Below are positions 1 through 9,301 of a stretch of 43,196 nt of DNA, one piece after another (position 1 is the stretch's first letter; each line of letters starts with the position of its first letter). Both the position numbers and the translations under genes were made by a program. Origin of the DNA: Candidatus Staskawiczbacteria bacterium RIFOXYC1_FULL_38_18 (GTDB lineage: Bacteria > Patescibacteriota > Minisyncoccia > Minisyncoccales > Staskawiczbacteraceae); contig MHPP01000015.1 in assembly GCA_001822095.1 (NCBI GenBank), positions 1-43,196 of the forward strand, in the 5' to 3' direction. The notes beneath the pieces were generated by a model. The model was not told where the DNA came from and did not search any database. It saw only the letters and a list, made by a program, of their open reading frames with translations.

Positions 1-22
1 TTGTGCTAAAATTATCTGTATT

Positions 23-1873
23 ATGCAGAATATAAAAAACATTGCGATTATTGCCCACGTTGACCATGGAAAAACCACTTTGGTGGACGCGCTTTTGAGG
101 CAGTCAAAAACCGAAATGAAAAAAGAAGTTGCCTCTCAAGAAATGATTATGGACTCAAACGAACTTGAAAGAGAAAGGGGTATCACTATTTTTTCAAAAA
201 ACGCTTCTGTAATGTATGGCGAGACCAAAATTAATATTATAGACACTCCCGGACACGCCGATTTTGGCGGAGAAGTTGAAAGAGTTTTAAACATGGCTGA
301 CGGCTGTTTGCTTTTGGTTGATGCAAAAGAAGGGCCAATGCCCCAAACTCGGTTTGTGCTAAAAAAGGCTTTAGAAATGGGCCAAAAAATTATTGTTGTT
401 ATAAACAAAATAGACAAACAGGGAGCAAGAGCAAAATTTGCTTTGGAAGCAACCTTTGAATTGTTTTTGGAACTTGGGGCCCATTCGGCAAACTCAGGGC
501 AGGCCGGCGACTTTTTAGAATTTCCGGTAATTTATGCTTCAGGACGCGATGGTTTAGCCGGGCTGGAAAATGACATTACAAAAATGACCGACATTACTCC
601 AATTTTTGAAGCGATTTTAGAGCACATCCCCTCCCCCATTGCCGACACAAACAAACCTTTGCAAATGCTGGTTACCTCAATTGTTGCTGACGATTTTAAA
701 GGCAGAATTGCAATTGGCAGAGTTTACAACGGATTTATAAAAGCCGGGCAAGATGTGATGCATATTGATAGAGCCGGAATACAAAAAAAATATAAAATAA
801 CTTCTTTGCTTACTTTTGCTGGATTGGGTAGAATTGAAACACAAGAGGTTCAAGCTGGAGATATTTGCGGGGTTTCCGGAATTGAAGAAATTACAATTGG
901 AGAAACAATTGCAAGTGTGGAAAATCCCGAAGCTTTGCCTTTAATAAACATTGAAAGCCCAACCGTTAAAATGACTTTTATGGTTAACAACTCTCCCTTT
1001 GCAGGAAAAGAAGGAGAATTTTCAACCTCCAGGCAAATTCGCGCCAGATTGTTTAAAGAGCTTGAGACAGATGTTGCCTTGCGCGCCGAGGATACTAATG
1101 ATGGTAAATGGACCGTTTCGGGACGTGGAGAACTACACTTGGCAATTTTAATTGAAAGAATGAGAAGAGAGGGTTTTGAATTTGCTGTTTCAAGGCCTCA
1201 GGTTATTTTGCGCGAAGTTAACGGCAAAATGATGACTCCCTACGAAAAAGTTTTTATTGAAGTTCCAGAACAATATCAGGGAGCTGTTATACAAAACCTG
1301 GGAGGCAGAAAAGGAGAAATTAAAGAAATGCGCACTCACAACGGAATTGCGTTTTTGGAATTTATAATTCCAACAAAGGGTTTATTTGGATATAGAAATG
1401 AATTTTTAACAGACACAAAAGGGCTTGGCATAATCAACACAGCATTTTTCCAGTATATGCCAGACCCCGGAAGCTGGAAAGAAAGAGATCACGGCTCGTT
1501 AGTCTCCACAGACACCGGCCCCACAAATATGTATGGACTACGAAACGTGCAAAACAGAGGCACAATGTTTTTTAACCCGGCCGTGCAAGTTTATCAGGGA
1601 CAAGTTGTGGGACAAAACTCAAGGCCAAATGATATTTGGGTAAATGTTTGCAAAGAAAAAGCGCTCTCAAACATGAGGTCTAAGGGTGAAGGAAACACCG
1701 AACACTTTAACGTGCCGAAAACAATGGGCCTGGAAGATGCCTTGGAATACATTGGCGACGACGAATTGGTTGAGGTAACTCCAAAAAATATCCGCATAAG
1801 AAAAGTTCACTTAACCGAAGTTGACGCCAAGCGCGCCGACCGCGCGGAAGCAGGCGTAAAATTTGATTATTAA
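23..1873 (+). CDS. typA: Translational GTPase TypA/BipA
   Basis: 616 aa; G1 AHVDHGKTT, RERGITI switch, DTPGHADF, NKID; full-length TypA architecture. Confidence 0.97.
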   Translation: MQNIKNIAIIAHVDHGKTTLVDALLRQSKTEMKKEVASQEMIMDSNELERERGITIFSKNASVMYGETKINIIDTPGHADFGGEVERVLNMADGCLLLVDAKEGPMPQTRFVLKKALEMGQKIIVVINKIDKQGARAKFALEATFELFLELGAHSANSGQAGDFLEFPVIYASGRDGLAGLENDITKMTDITPIFEAILEHIPSPIADTNKPLQMLVTSIVADDFKGRIAIGRVYNGFIKAGQDVMHIDRAGIQKKYKITSLLTFAGLGRIETQEVQAGDICGVSGIEEITIGETIASVENPEALPLINIESPTVKMTFMVNNSPFAGKEGEFSTSRQIRARLFKELETDVALRAEDTNDGKWTVSGRGELHLAILIERMRREGFEFAVSRPQVILREVNGKMMTPYEKVFIEVPEQYQGAVIQNLGGRKGEIKEMRTHNGIAFLEFIIPTKGLFGYRNEFLTDTKGLGIINTAFFQYMPDPGSWKERDHGSLVSTDTGPTNMYGLRNVQNRGTMFFNPAVQVYQGQVVGQNSRPNDIWVNVCKEKALSNMRSKGEGNTEHFNVPKTMGLEDALEYIGDDELVEVTPKNIRIRKVHLTEVDAKRADRAEAGVKFDY

Positions 1874-1897
1874 AATAAAAAGAGCCAAAATAAAACT

Positions 1898-2509
1898 ATG
1901 ATAAATTTAACAGACGAAAATTTTGAAAAAGAAGTGAGCGCAACAAACAAGCTATCGCTTGTTGATTTTTACGCAACCTGGTGCGAGCCGTGCACAATGC
2001 TTGCTCCGGTTTTGGAAAAACTGGAAAAACAATTTGCGGGAAAAATTGTTTTGTTAAAAGCCAATGTTGATGATGTGCCGGTTGCTGCCGGGAAATTTAG
2101 AGTTGAAAGCATTCCAATGGTTGTTTTGTTTAAGGATGGAAAACCCCTTAGCGCCTTTACAGGATTTAGACCAGAGGAATCAATAAAAAAATGGTTGGAA
2201 CAAATGATTAAGGAAAATTTATCTGAAAAACCCGCAGATGACAATAAAGAGGTCAAAGACGAATTTATAAAATATAGCGAAGAATATGCCAAGAAAAACG
2301 GTTTTAATTTAAACCCGGACAAAAAGAATGTTGAACGGGTTATAAACGGACTGTTTGAAAATGAAAAAAAATATGGCAAAAAATACTGCCCCTGCAGGAG
2401 AGTAACCGGAAACGCAGAAAAAGACGCAAAAAAAATCTGCCCGTGCATTTGGCACAAAGAAGAAATTGCAAAAGACGGCAAATGCTTCTGCGGATTATTT
2501 ACAAAATAG
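1898..2509 (+). CDS. Thioredoxin domain fused to ferredoxin:thioredoxin reductase catalytic (beta) subunit-like domain
   Basis: N-terminal thioredoxin fold with ATWCEPCTMLAP active site; C-terminal YAKKNGFNLNPD...YGKKYCPCRR...CPCIWHKEE...CFCGLF matches the CPC/CPC/CxC cysteine pattern of FTR catalytic chains. Confidence 0.9.
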   Translation: MINLTDENFEKEVSATNKLSLVDFYATWCEPCTMLAPVLEKLEKQFAGKIVLLKANVDDVPVAAGKFRVESIPMVVLFKDGKPLSAFTGFRPEESIKKWLEQMIKENLSEKPADDNKEVKDEFIKYSEEYAKKNGFNLNPDKKNVERVINGLFENEKKYGKKYCPCRRVTGNAEKDAKKICPCIWHKEEIAKDGKCFCGLFTK

Positions 2510-3478
2510 ATGATTGTTGACGACGTAAAAATTAAGGTGGCTGCTGGGCATGGCGGAAGGGGCATGGTAACTTTTAGCAGAGTAAAATTTGCTTTGGGAC
2601 CCACTGGCGGAAACGGAGGCAAGGGCGGAAGCATTTTTATGGAAAGCGTGGCAGATTTGGGAGCTTTGAGGCAATTTCGTTTTAGAAAAGATATTGAGGC
2701 AGATAACGGACAGCACGGAAAGTCAAAAAACTCCGATGGCGCAGACGCAAAGGATTTAACCTTGCTTGTTCCGGTTGGCACAATTTGTCACAACCTCACA
2801 AATGGCAGGGATTTTGAAATCACAAAAATTGGCCAGCGGGAGCTTGTTGCCAAGGGTGGAAAAGGAGGACGGGGAAATTATTTATTCAGATCTGCAACAA
2901 ACACCAGCCCCAAAGAATTTGAAGAGGGAAAAGACGGCGAAGCTTTTGAACTTCGGCTTGAATTGAAAATGATTGCCGATGTGGGATTTATTGGTTTGCC
3001 AAATGTAGGCAAATCCAGCTTGTTAAACGAACTCACAAACGCGAAAAGTAAGGTTGCAAATTATGAGTTTACAACTTTGGAGCCAAATTTGGGAGTTTAT
3101 TTTGATTTGATTTTAGCCGACATTCCAGGGTTGATTGAAGGAGCGTCGGAAGGCAAAGGGCTTGGCACAAAATTTCTGCGCCACGTAGAAAGAACAAAAA
3201 TTCTGTTTCATTTTGTTTCAGCTGAATCCCCCTCTCCCGCGCAGGACTATAAAACCGTGCGAAACGAGCTGGAATTGTACAGCAAATTACTTTTAGAAAA
3301 ACCTGAATATATTTTTATCTCAAAAAGCGACACGGCTTCTCCGGAAACTTTGGAAAATATAAAAAACGAATTTAAAAATCTTGACAAAGAAGCCATACGG
3401 GTTTCAATAATTGATACTGACAGCATAGAGAGTGTTAAAAAGATTTTAAACACGCTAATCAAAGAAAAAACAATTTAA
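2510..3478 (+). CDS. obgE: Obg family GTPase, short form without an evident C-terminal OCT domain
   Basis: Glycine-rich Obg domain (GGRGMVTFSR..GPTGGNGGKGG) followed by GLPNVGKSS, DIPGLIEGA. Confidence 0.96.
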   Translation: MIVDDVKIKVAAGHGGRGMVTFSRVKFALGPTGGNGGKGGSIFMESVADLGALRQFRFRKDIEADNGQHGKSKNSDGADAKDLTLLVPVGTICHNLTNGRDFEITKIGQRELVAKGGKGGRGNYLFRSATNTSPKEFEEGKDGEAFELRLELKMIADVGFIGLPNVGKSSLLNELTNAKSKVANYEFTTLEPNLGVYFDLILADIPGLIEGASEGKGLGTKFLRHVERTKILFHFVSAESPSPAQDYKTVRNELELYSKLLLEKPEYIFISKSDTASPETLENIKNEFKNLDKEAIRVSIIDTDSIESVKKILNTLIKEKTI

Positions 3479-3492
3479 TACCGGCAACGCAA

Positions 3493-3532
3493 AAAAAATC
3501 GCCTTGCGCACTTCTGCGTTGGGCGATTTTTT
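3493..3532. terminator. Rho-independent terminator downstream of obg
   Basis: AAAAAATCGCC ... GGCGATTTTTT inverted repeat with inner GCGCA/TGCGT stem. Confidence 0.8.
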
Positions 3533-3534
3533 AC

Positions 3535-3563
3535 TTGCCCTGAGCCTGCCGAAGGGTTAAAAT
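3535..3563 (+). promoter_or_regulatory. Putative promoter of the M23 peptidase gene
   Basis: TTGCCC - 17 bp - TAAAAT; ATG at 3570 coincides with the predicted +1. Confidence 0.45.
3537..3556. repeat. Short dispersed repeat, family B (gccctgagcctgccgaaggg)
   Basis: Related to 17971-17991, 37081-37101, 39655-39677 and 32547-32565. Confidence 0.7.
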
Positions 3564-3569
3564 TAGATA

Positions 3570-4538
3570 ATGCCAAAGAAAAATAAAAGAATAAAGAAAC
3601 ATTATACAATATTATTGCCATCTGTTTCGGCAGTTGTTTTTTTATTGCTGTTATTTTTTATTTTTTGGCAAGGGGGCGCGGTCCCCAAACACGACATTTA
3701 CGTTTCTTCTGAAAATCCAAAACAAGGTGAAACTATTTTAATAAAAATTAACGGCAAGTATTCGGGCTTAAGCGGTTATTTTGACAACGAAAAGCTTAAT
3801 TTTTTCCGCAACGGGGAATATTCCGACTGGTCGGCTCTTTTGGGCATTGATGCAACGCACCAGCCGGGAAAATACAAAATTTTGGTTAGCGTCCTTGGAG
3901 AAAAAATGGAAAAAAAAATACTGGTTTTATCTGGCGATTTTTCATCCGTAAAAATGGCTATTACAAAAGAGCTTAAGGATAAGGGCTACACGGGAGAAAA
4001 AATTATTTCAAACATAAAAAATAACGATAACCCTGCGTTAAACGAAGTCCTTGCAAAATTTACCCCAAAAGCAAATTTTAACAGCCCGTTTTCTTTTCCG
4101 TTAGAAAATATGCGAAAAAGCGGGCTTGATTTTGGCGAGTTTGTTTCAACGGGAAACAACCAAATACAGCATTTTGGCGTTGATTTGGGGGCAGTCACGG
4201 GGACAGAAGTCCATGCGGCCAATGACGGAAAAATTGTTTTGGCTAAAAATCTTTCAAACTATGGCAAAACAATTATTATAGACCATGGCCTTGGAATATT
4301 TTCTATGTATCTTCATTTGGATGCCTTTATGGCCTCTTTAAATCAAGACGTAAAAAAGGCCCAAGTTATAGGCCTGTCAGGAAACAGCGGGCTCTCCACC
4401 GCCCCGCATCTTCACTTTTCAATAAGAGACAACGGCACAAGAATTGATCCGCTCTTGTTTATTAAAACAAGCGAAAAAACGGGCGAAAATTTTAATTTGG
4501 CAAGCATTGCAAACTCGCTTCTAAAAATTTTAAAATAA
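3570..4538 (+). CDS. M23 family metallopeptidase, membrane anchored
   Basis: N-terminal TM; HFGVDLGA..HAANDGKIV..HG.GIFSMYLHL..GLSGNSGLSTAPHLHFSIR. Confidence 0.93.
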   Translation: MPKKNKRIKKHYTILLPSVSAVVFLLLLFFIFWQGGAVPKHDIYVSSENPKQGETILIKINGKYSGLSGYFDNEKLNFFRNGEYSDWSALLGIDATHQPGKYKILVSVLGEKMEKKILVLSGDFSSVKMAITKELKDKGYTGEKIISNIKNNDNPALNEVLAKFTPKANFNSPFSFPLENMRKSGLDFGEFVSTGNNQIQHFGVDLGAVTGTEVHAANDGKIVLAKNLSNYGKTIIIDHGLGIFSMYLHLDAFMASLNQDVKKAQVIGLSGNSGLSTAPHLHFSIRDNGTRIDPLLFIKTSEKTGENFNLASIANSLLKILK

Positions 4539-4539
4539 T

Positions 4540-4830
4540 TTAGGCGTTGGCTTTTTTCCTTCTAAAAATTGCTCCAATTGCCGTCCATTCTGGATCAAAC
4601 GATTTTATATTTCTTAATTGATAATCTTTTATATAGTTAACAATAATTGAATAAGGGCTTGCTGTTTTTTCTCCCTTTATGATGTTTTTGACTCCCAAAT
4701 ATTCAAAAAGCACTAAGTATGCAAATAAAATATACCCTGCGGGCGACACCAAAAAAAGAATTATATTATCTAATATAAAACCGACAACAATCATCAGAGA
4801 AGAGGCCAAAATATACATAACTTCTAACAT
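4540..4830 (-). CDS. Small membrane protein, hypothetical
   Basis: 96 aa ORF with two hydrophobic segments in a gap between plus-strand genes. Confidence 0.55.
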   Translation of the reverse strand: MLEVMYILASSLMIVVGFILDNIILFLVSPAGYILFAYLVLFEYLGVKNIIKGEKTASPYSIIVNYIKDYQLRNIKSFDPEWTAIGAIFRRKKANA

Positions 4831-4914
4831 TTTACTTGTCTTTGTTGTTTATATTTTTAATCATATGCGCACGGCGTTAATATTATATTAACTATGCTTC
4901 AATAAAATAAATTT

Positions 4915-5502
4915 ATGGATAAAACAATTTGGGTAATATTTATTTTAGTTTTAATAATTTTGTTTGGTGGTTTTGTTTGGTGGTTCCTAAGTTTTGAGGG
5001 TTTCTTGGTTCCCGCAAGCAACTCAGCGAATAATGCTGACAATAATTCCGGAAACAATATTAACAACAACCCCGCCGATAATTCCGGAAACACCAGCGAG
5101 GTAAGCACGGGAGTAATCTCGCCAGGCAAGTCTTTGGATTTAAGCGGAAAAAATTTGACAAAAATTCCCGATAATATTTTTAGCCAAACAGACATCCAAA
5201 TACTTGACGTTTCAAACAATAAATTAACCGGAGCCATACAGGCCGAGATAAGACAACTGGCGAACCTAAGGATTTTAAACGCCAGCAACAACTTAATGAC
5301 CGGCGTGCCAGCTGAAATTGGAAGCCTTCAAAAATTGGAAATACTGGATTTATCCAACAACAGGCTTACCGGCTTGCCGTATGAATTGGGAAACTTAAAA
5401 AATTTAAAACTTTTAGACTTATCGCAAAACCAATATTCGCAACAGGATTTGGATAATATCAAAAGCAAACTCCCGGCAACCACGCAAGTTATTGCAGATT
5501 AG
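4915..5502 (+). CDS. Membrane-anchored leucine-rich repeat protein
   Basis: N-terminal TM, N/S-rich linker, then LRR units (LDLSGKNLTKIP, LDVSNNKLTGAI, LNASNNLMTGVP, LDLSNNRLTGLP, LLDLSQNQ). Confidence 0.88.
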   Translation: MDKTIWVIFILVLIILFGGFVWWFLSFEGFLVPASNSANNADNNSGNNINNNPADNSGNTSEVSTGVISPGKSLDLSGKNLTKIPDNIFSQTDIQILDVSNNKLTGAIQAEIRQLANLRILNASNNLMTGVPAEIGSLQKLEILDLSNNRLTGLPYELGNLKNLKLLDLSQNQYSQQDLDNIKSKLPATTQVIAD

Positions 5503-5526
5503 AAATTTGTGCTATAATTATTTAAC

Positions 5527-5829
5527 ATGGATGCTTCATCTGCCGTAACAATAATAGTAGCTGTTGTTGTCGTATACCTAATTTTTAAGTTTATTGTCAG
5601 CCCGCTGATTAAATTAATTGCCGGGATTGTTATTTTTTTAATTGCGATTTATATTCTGCAAACTTATTTCAATTTTAGTTTCAACCAATATTTGGGCCCG
5701 TTTTCAAAATATATTGATATTGACAAAACCATAGATAGCGCCAGCTGGATCATCAACCCAATTATAGCGTACGTAAACCAGGCAATATCTTTTTTGAAGC
5801 TTTTATTAAGCAACGCTCCAAAGCAATAA
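5527..5829 (+). CDS. Small hydrophobic membrane protein
   Basis: 100 aa, multiple hydrophobic helices; extended -10 TGTGCTATAAT just upstream; terminator follows. Confidence 0.7.
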   Translation: MDASSAVTIIVAVVVVYLIFKFIVSPLIKLIAGIVIFLIAIYILQTYFNFSFNQYLGPFSKYIDIDKTIDSASWIINPIIAYVNQAISFLKLLLSNAPKQ

Positions 5830-5838
5830 TTTTGCACC

Positions 5839-5865
5839 AAAAAATCCGCACATTGCGGATTTTTT
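5839..5865. terminator. Bidirectional Rho-independent terminator between convergent genes
   Basis: AAAAAATCCGCA-CAT-TGCGGATTTTTT. Confidence 0.9.
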
Positions 5866-5872
5866 GTTCGGC

Positions 5873-7057
5873 TTAATAGTAATCGCGGACCTTTTTTAGT
5901 TCTCTGTGTTTTCTAAGTTTTTCCAGGGCTTTTGCCTGAATTTGTCTTATCCTTTCTCTGGTTACGCCAAATTCCTCCCCTGTTTCTTCTAAGGTGTGCA
6001 TTACTCCATCATCCAGCCCAAATCTCATCCCCAAAATTTTCAGTTCACGCGGAGTGAGCTCGCTGGAAATTTCCTTTAATCTTTCTTTCAGCAATTTTCT
6101 TGAAGCTTCGGTGTTTGGAGCAATTGTTTTATCGTCTTTTATGAATTCTGCCAAAACGCTATCCTGCTTGTCTTTATCCTCGCCAACCGGAGTTTCTAGG
6201 GAAACCGCTTTTTGTGCAATTTTTCTAATGTGGTGTACTTTATCAACCTCCAAGCCCATTTCAGCTGCAATTTCCTCGGCCAATGGCTCCCTGCCTAGTT
6301 CCTGTAAAAGAGATTTTCTGACCTTTGTATACTTTGAAATTGTTTCAATCATGTGCACAGGAATTCTTATTGTTCTTGCTTGGTCTGCTAAAGCCCTTGT
6401 GATTGATTGCCTTATCCACCAGGTTGCGTAGGTTGAAAATTTATACCCCTTTCTCCAATCAAATTTTTTTACAGCCTTAAACAGACCCAAATTCCCCTCT
6501 TGTATCAAATCCAGCAAAGTCAGGTTTGGAGACCTGCCGACATATTTTTTTGCTATAGAAACAACCAGTCTCAAATTTGCCAGTGCCAGCCTGTTTTTTG
6601 CCTCTTCGTCGTCTAACTCAATTCTCTTTGCCAGCTCTTTTTCTTCTTTGGCCGTTAAAAAACCCGATTTGCCTATTTCCTTTAAATACATCTGTATCGG
6701 GTCAATTTTGCCTATTAAAGCTTTTTTTGCTTTTTTTTCTTTCTGTTTTTTTGTTTCCAAAAATTCTTGCACCTCTTTTATTTGCACGCCCCTTTCTTTA
6801 AAACTGTCATAAACTTTTTCAAGGCCATCTATGTTTCTCTCAACGTTTGGAAAAGCATACAAAATTTCCGAGGTTGTCACAAAACCCCTTTCTTCGCCTT
6901 TTTTTAAAAGAGTTTCCAGCTGAACCGGGTCTATTGTCGCGGGCCTCCTGGCTCTTTTTACCGCCCTGCCAGTTCGGTTACGGCTAAGAGATTTTGGGGC
7001 CTTGCGTTTTTTTGAAACTTTTCTGGCCCTCGCTTTCTTTTTTGTTTTCTTTGCCAT
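5873..7057 (-). CDS. rpoD: RNA polymerase primary sigma factor (sigma-70)
   Basis: [12 protein letters not shown]; region 2 [49 protein letters not shown]; region 4 [19 protein letters not shown]. Confidence 0.97.
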   Translation of the reverse strand: MAKKTKKKARARKVSKKRKAPKSLSRNRTGRAVKRARRPATIDPVQLETLLKKGEERGFVTTSEILYAFPNVERNIDGLEKVYDSFKERGVQIKEVQEFLETKKQKEKKAKKALIGKIDPIQMYLKEIGKSGFLTAKEEKELAKRIELDDEEAKNRLALANLRLVVSIAKKYVGRSPNLTLLDLIQEGNLGLFKAVKKFDWRKGYKFSTYATWWIRQSITRALADQARTIRIPVHMIETISKYTKVRKSLLQELGREPLAEEIAAEMGLEVDKVHHIRKIAQKAVSLETPVGEDKDKQDSVLAEFIKDDKTIAPNTEASRKLLKERLKEISSELTPRELKILGMRFGLDDGVMHTLEETGEEFGVTRERIRQIQAKALEKLRKHRELKKVRDYY

Positions 7058-7060
7058 GTA

Positions 7061-8848
7061 TTAATTTATTAAATTGAAATCTTTGATTAGAGAGTCTACT
7101 TTTTCAAAATCTTTTTCCTGTTCGGCTCTTTTAATTTCCGCCGAAATGCCAACCCGTTTTTCTCTTATATTTATATCCCTTAACTGGGCCAGGCAAAGCT
7201 GGATTTCGTCTGAGCCCTCGTCCTCAAAATTAACTTCTGCCTTCAGCGCCAGAGCGTCAAAAATGCCTTTATAGTCTTCTGCGCTTGAAATGCCCGCAAT
7301 GGCCGAATTAAAATCTGCGCCGGCCGCCACGTTTTGCTTTATTTTCTCTATTAAACTTTTTGTTTTTTCGCAAAACAAATTATGATGGTAATCCTCAATT
7401 AAATTTAGGCTTGCCGGATCTTTTGCAATTAAAGAAATAATTTTTTCCTCTATCAATTTCTTCCGCCCCTCTGTACCGTTGTCCGCAACTTTGTCATTCC
7501 CGCGAAAGCGGGAATCCAGATTAGTTTCTGGATTCCGGGTCAAGCCCGGAATGACACTCTCCCCTCGCAATGACGACATCTCGGCCATTATAGCCTCCTC
7601 TTTTACATCCAATTTTTGGGCCAATTTACCAACCCAGTGCGATTGCTCAATTTTATTGGGAAGCCGTTTTATTGCCGGCAAAATTATTTTTGCAATTTCT
7701 TTTTTCCCCGACGGCGTTGATTTATCAAGCCTTGAAAGAGAAGAGTCAAAATAATAATCCATTATTGACCTTGCTTTTTCAATTGAATCTTGCCAATTTT
7801 TTGGGTTTTCTTGAATAATTTCAGCCGGATCCTTGGCACCCGAATACGTGTCTATAATTTTTAAATTAAACCCCTGCGATTCAGCCAAAGTAATACCCCT
7901 TTTTGTGGCATTGTCTCCTGCCAAATCCATATCAAAGGCTAAAAGCAGGTTCTCTGTGTATCTTTTTAACAAAGTCAGGTGCCGCGGAGTTAACGCAGTT
8001 CCTGAAACAGCCACAGTGTTTTCAAATCCTGCTTGATGGCACATTATAGCATCTGTGTAGCCTTCTGTCAAAACGCAGTTATTCCCTTTTCGTATTGCAA
8101 CCTTGGCATAATTTATTCCATATAAAACATTGCTTTTGTCGTAAAGCATTGTTTGAGGAGTATTGATATATTTTGCTGTTTCTTTTTTATCTGCCTCCTT
8201 AAATATGCGCGCCCCAAAGCCTATTGGCTGGGAACTAATATCAAAAATCGGAAAAATAATTCTTCCCCTGAATCTGTCGTACGGATTATTTCCCTTTTCA
8301 GATTGAACAGCTAATCCCGCTCTTATAATTTCATTTCTTGTGTATCCCCTGCCCACCAAAAAATCAGACAACCCCTGCCAAGTATCTGGCGAATAACCCA
8401 GTCTCCACTTTTTAATTGATTCTTCGGTTATCCCCCTTTTTAGCAAATAATCTTTTGCTTTGATTCCCCATTCGCTTCCCCTTAACTGCTTTTCAAAAAA
8501 GGAGCAGGCCAAGTCGCAAATTTCATAAAGCCTTTGCCTCTCGGTTCTTAATTGCGGGTTTTCTCTTTTTAATTCAACGCCTGCCTTTTGAGCCAGAATC
8601 CTTAAGGCATCGCCGAACTCCACGCCCTCAATGCGTTTTGTAAATTCAAAAATATCTCCGCCGGCTCCGCATCCAAAACATTTCCACATTTGGCGACCAG
8701 GCGAAACAAAAAAAGACGGCCCTTTTTCCGCGTGGAAAGGGCAAATTCCGCGGTGATTAACCCCGGTTTTTGTGAGCTTTACATAACTGCCCACAACATC
8801 CAGCACATTCAGTCTGTTTTTTATTTCCTCAATTTGAGAGTCTGACAT
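7061..8848 (-). CDS. dnaG: DNA primase
   Basis: N-terminal zinc finger CPFHAEKGPSFFVSPGRQMWKCFGCGAGGD, Toprim VLTEGYTDAI, DMDLAGDNATKRG; contains an in-frame repeat-derived segment. Confidence 0.97.
   Translation of the reverse strand: MSDSQIEEIKNRLNVLDVVGSYVKLTKTGVNHRGICPFHAEKGPSFFVSPGRQMWKCFGCGAGGDIFEFTKRIEGVEFGDALRILAQKAGVELKRENPQLRTERQRLYEICDLACSFFEKQLRGSEWGIKAKDYLLKRGITEESIKKWRLGYSPDTWQGLSDFLVGRGYTRNEIIRAGLAVQSEKGNNPYDRFRGRIIFPIFDISSQPIGFGARIFKEADKKETAKYINTPQTMLYDKSNVLYGINYAKVAIRKGNNCVLTEGYTDAIMCHQAGFENTVAVSGTALTPRHLTLLKRYTENLLLAFDMDLAGDNATKRGITLAESQGFNLKIIDTYSGAKDPAEIIQENPKNWQDSIEKARSIMDYYFDSSLSRLDKSTPSGKKEIAKIILPAIKRLPNKIEQSHWVGKLAQKLDVKEEAIMAEMSSLRGESVIPGLTRNPETNLDSRFRGNDKVADNGTEGRKKLIEEKIISLIAKDPASLNLIEDYHHNLFCEKTKSLIEKIKQNVAAGADFNSAIAGISSAEDYKGIFDALALKAEVNFEDEGSDEIQLCLAQLRDINIREKRVGISAEIKRAEQEKDFEKVDSLIKDFNLIN
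7492..7576. repeat. Palindromic repeat (family A) inside dnaG
   Basis: TGTCATTCCCGCGAAAGCGGGAATCCAG...CTGGATTCCGGGTCAAGCCCGGAATGACA followed by ctcGCAATGACG; translates on minus strand as SSLRGESVIPGLTRNPETNLDSRFRGNDK. Confidence 0.92.
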
Positions 8849-9301
8849 CTATTGGTTATTTTTTATTTCTTCTGCGATTTTTTTAAGGTCTTCAATATTT
8901 GCTTGTGGACCCAACTGCGTTGAAATATATCCCTGATACTCCTTAAAAAACACTTTTTCTTTTGTCCAAATTTCTTCAAATTCTTTTTCAATTCCGTACA
9001 ACGGGTAGAGCTTTATGTGCACGTGATTTACTCCCATGCCTTCCATTACCATTGCAACCCTATTTACGTTCAAGCCCTTTTTGATAATTTCTGAAATTTT
9101 TTTCGAAGCCAGCATTAATTCCAGATAATCTTTTTCCGACATTAAAAACGCGTCAGAATCAAAGTGTTCTTTTGGTAAAACAAGTGTCATTCCTTCGGTG
9201 TTTGGATTAATATCCAAAATTGCCAGAAATTTTTCGTCCTCCCAAATTTTGACAGATGGCATTTCCCCATTTGCAATTTTGCAAAAAATACAATCTGACA
9301 T
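8849..9301 (-). CDS. HIT family protein
   Basis: MSDCIFCKIANGEMPS..; HVHIKLYP catalytic motif. Confidence 0.93.
   Translation of the reverse strand: MSDCIFCKIANGEMPSVKIWEDEKFLAILDINPNTEGMTLVLPKEHFDSDAFLMSEKDYLELMLASKKISEIIKKGLNVNRVAMVMEGMGVNHVHIKLYPLYGIEKEFEEIWTKEKVFFKEYQGYISTQLGPQANIEDLKKIAEEIKNNQ

Noticed and set aside
1969-2781. 270 aa minus-strand ORF
   Set aside because: Antisense to the thioredoxin-FTR fusion and obg, no recognisable domain
6411-6419. ttatccacc as a DnaA box
   Set aside because: Inside rpoD, imperfect, isolated
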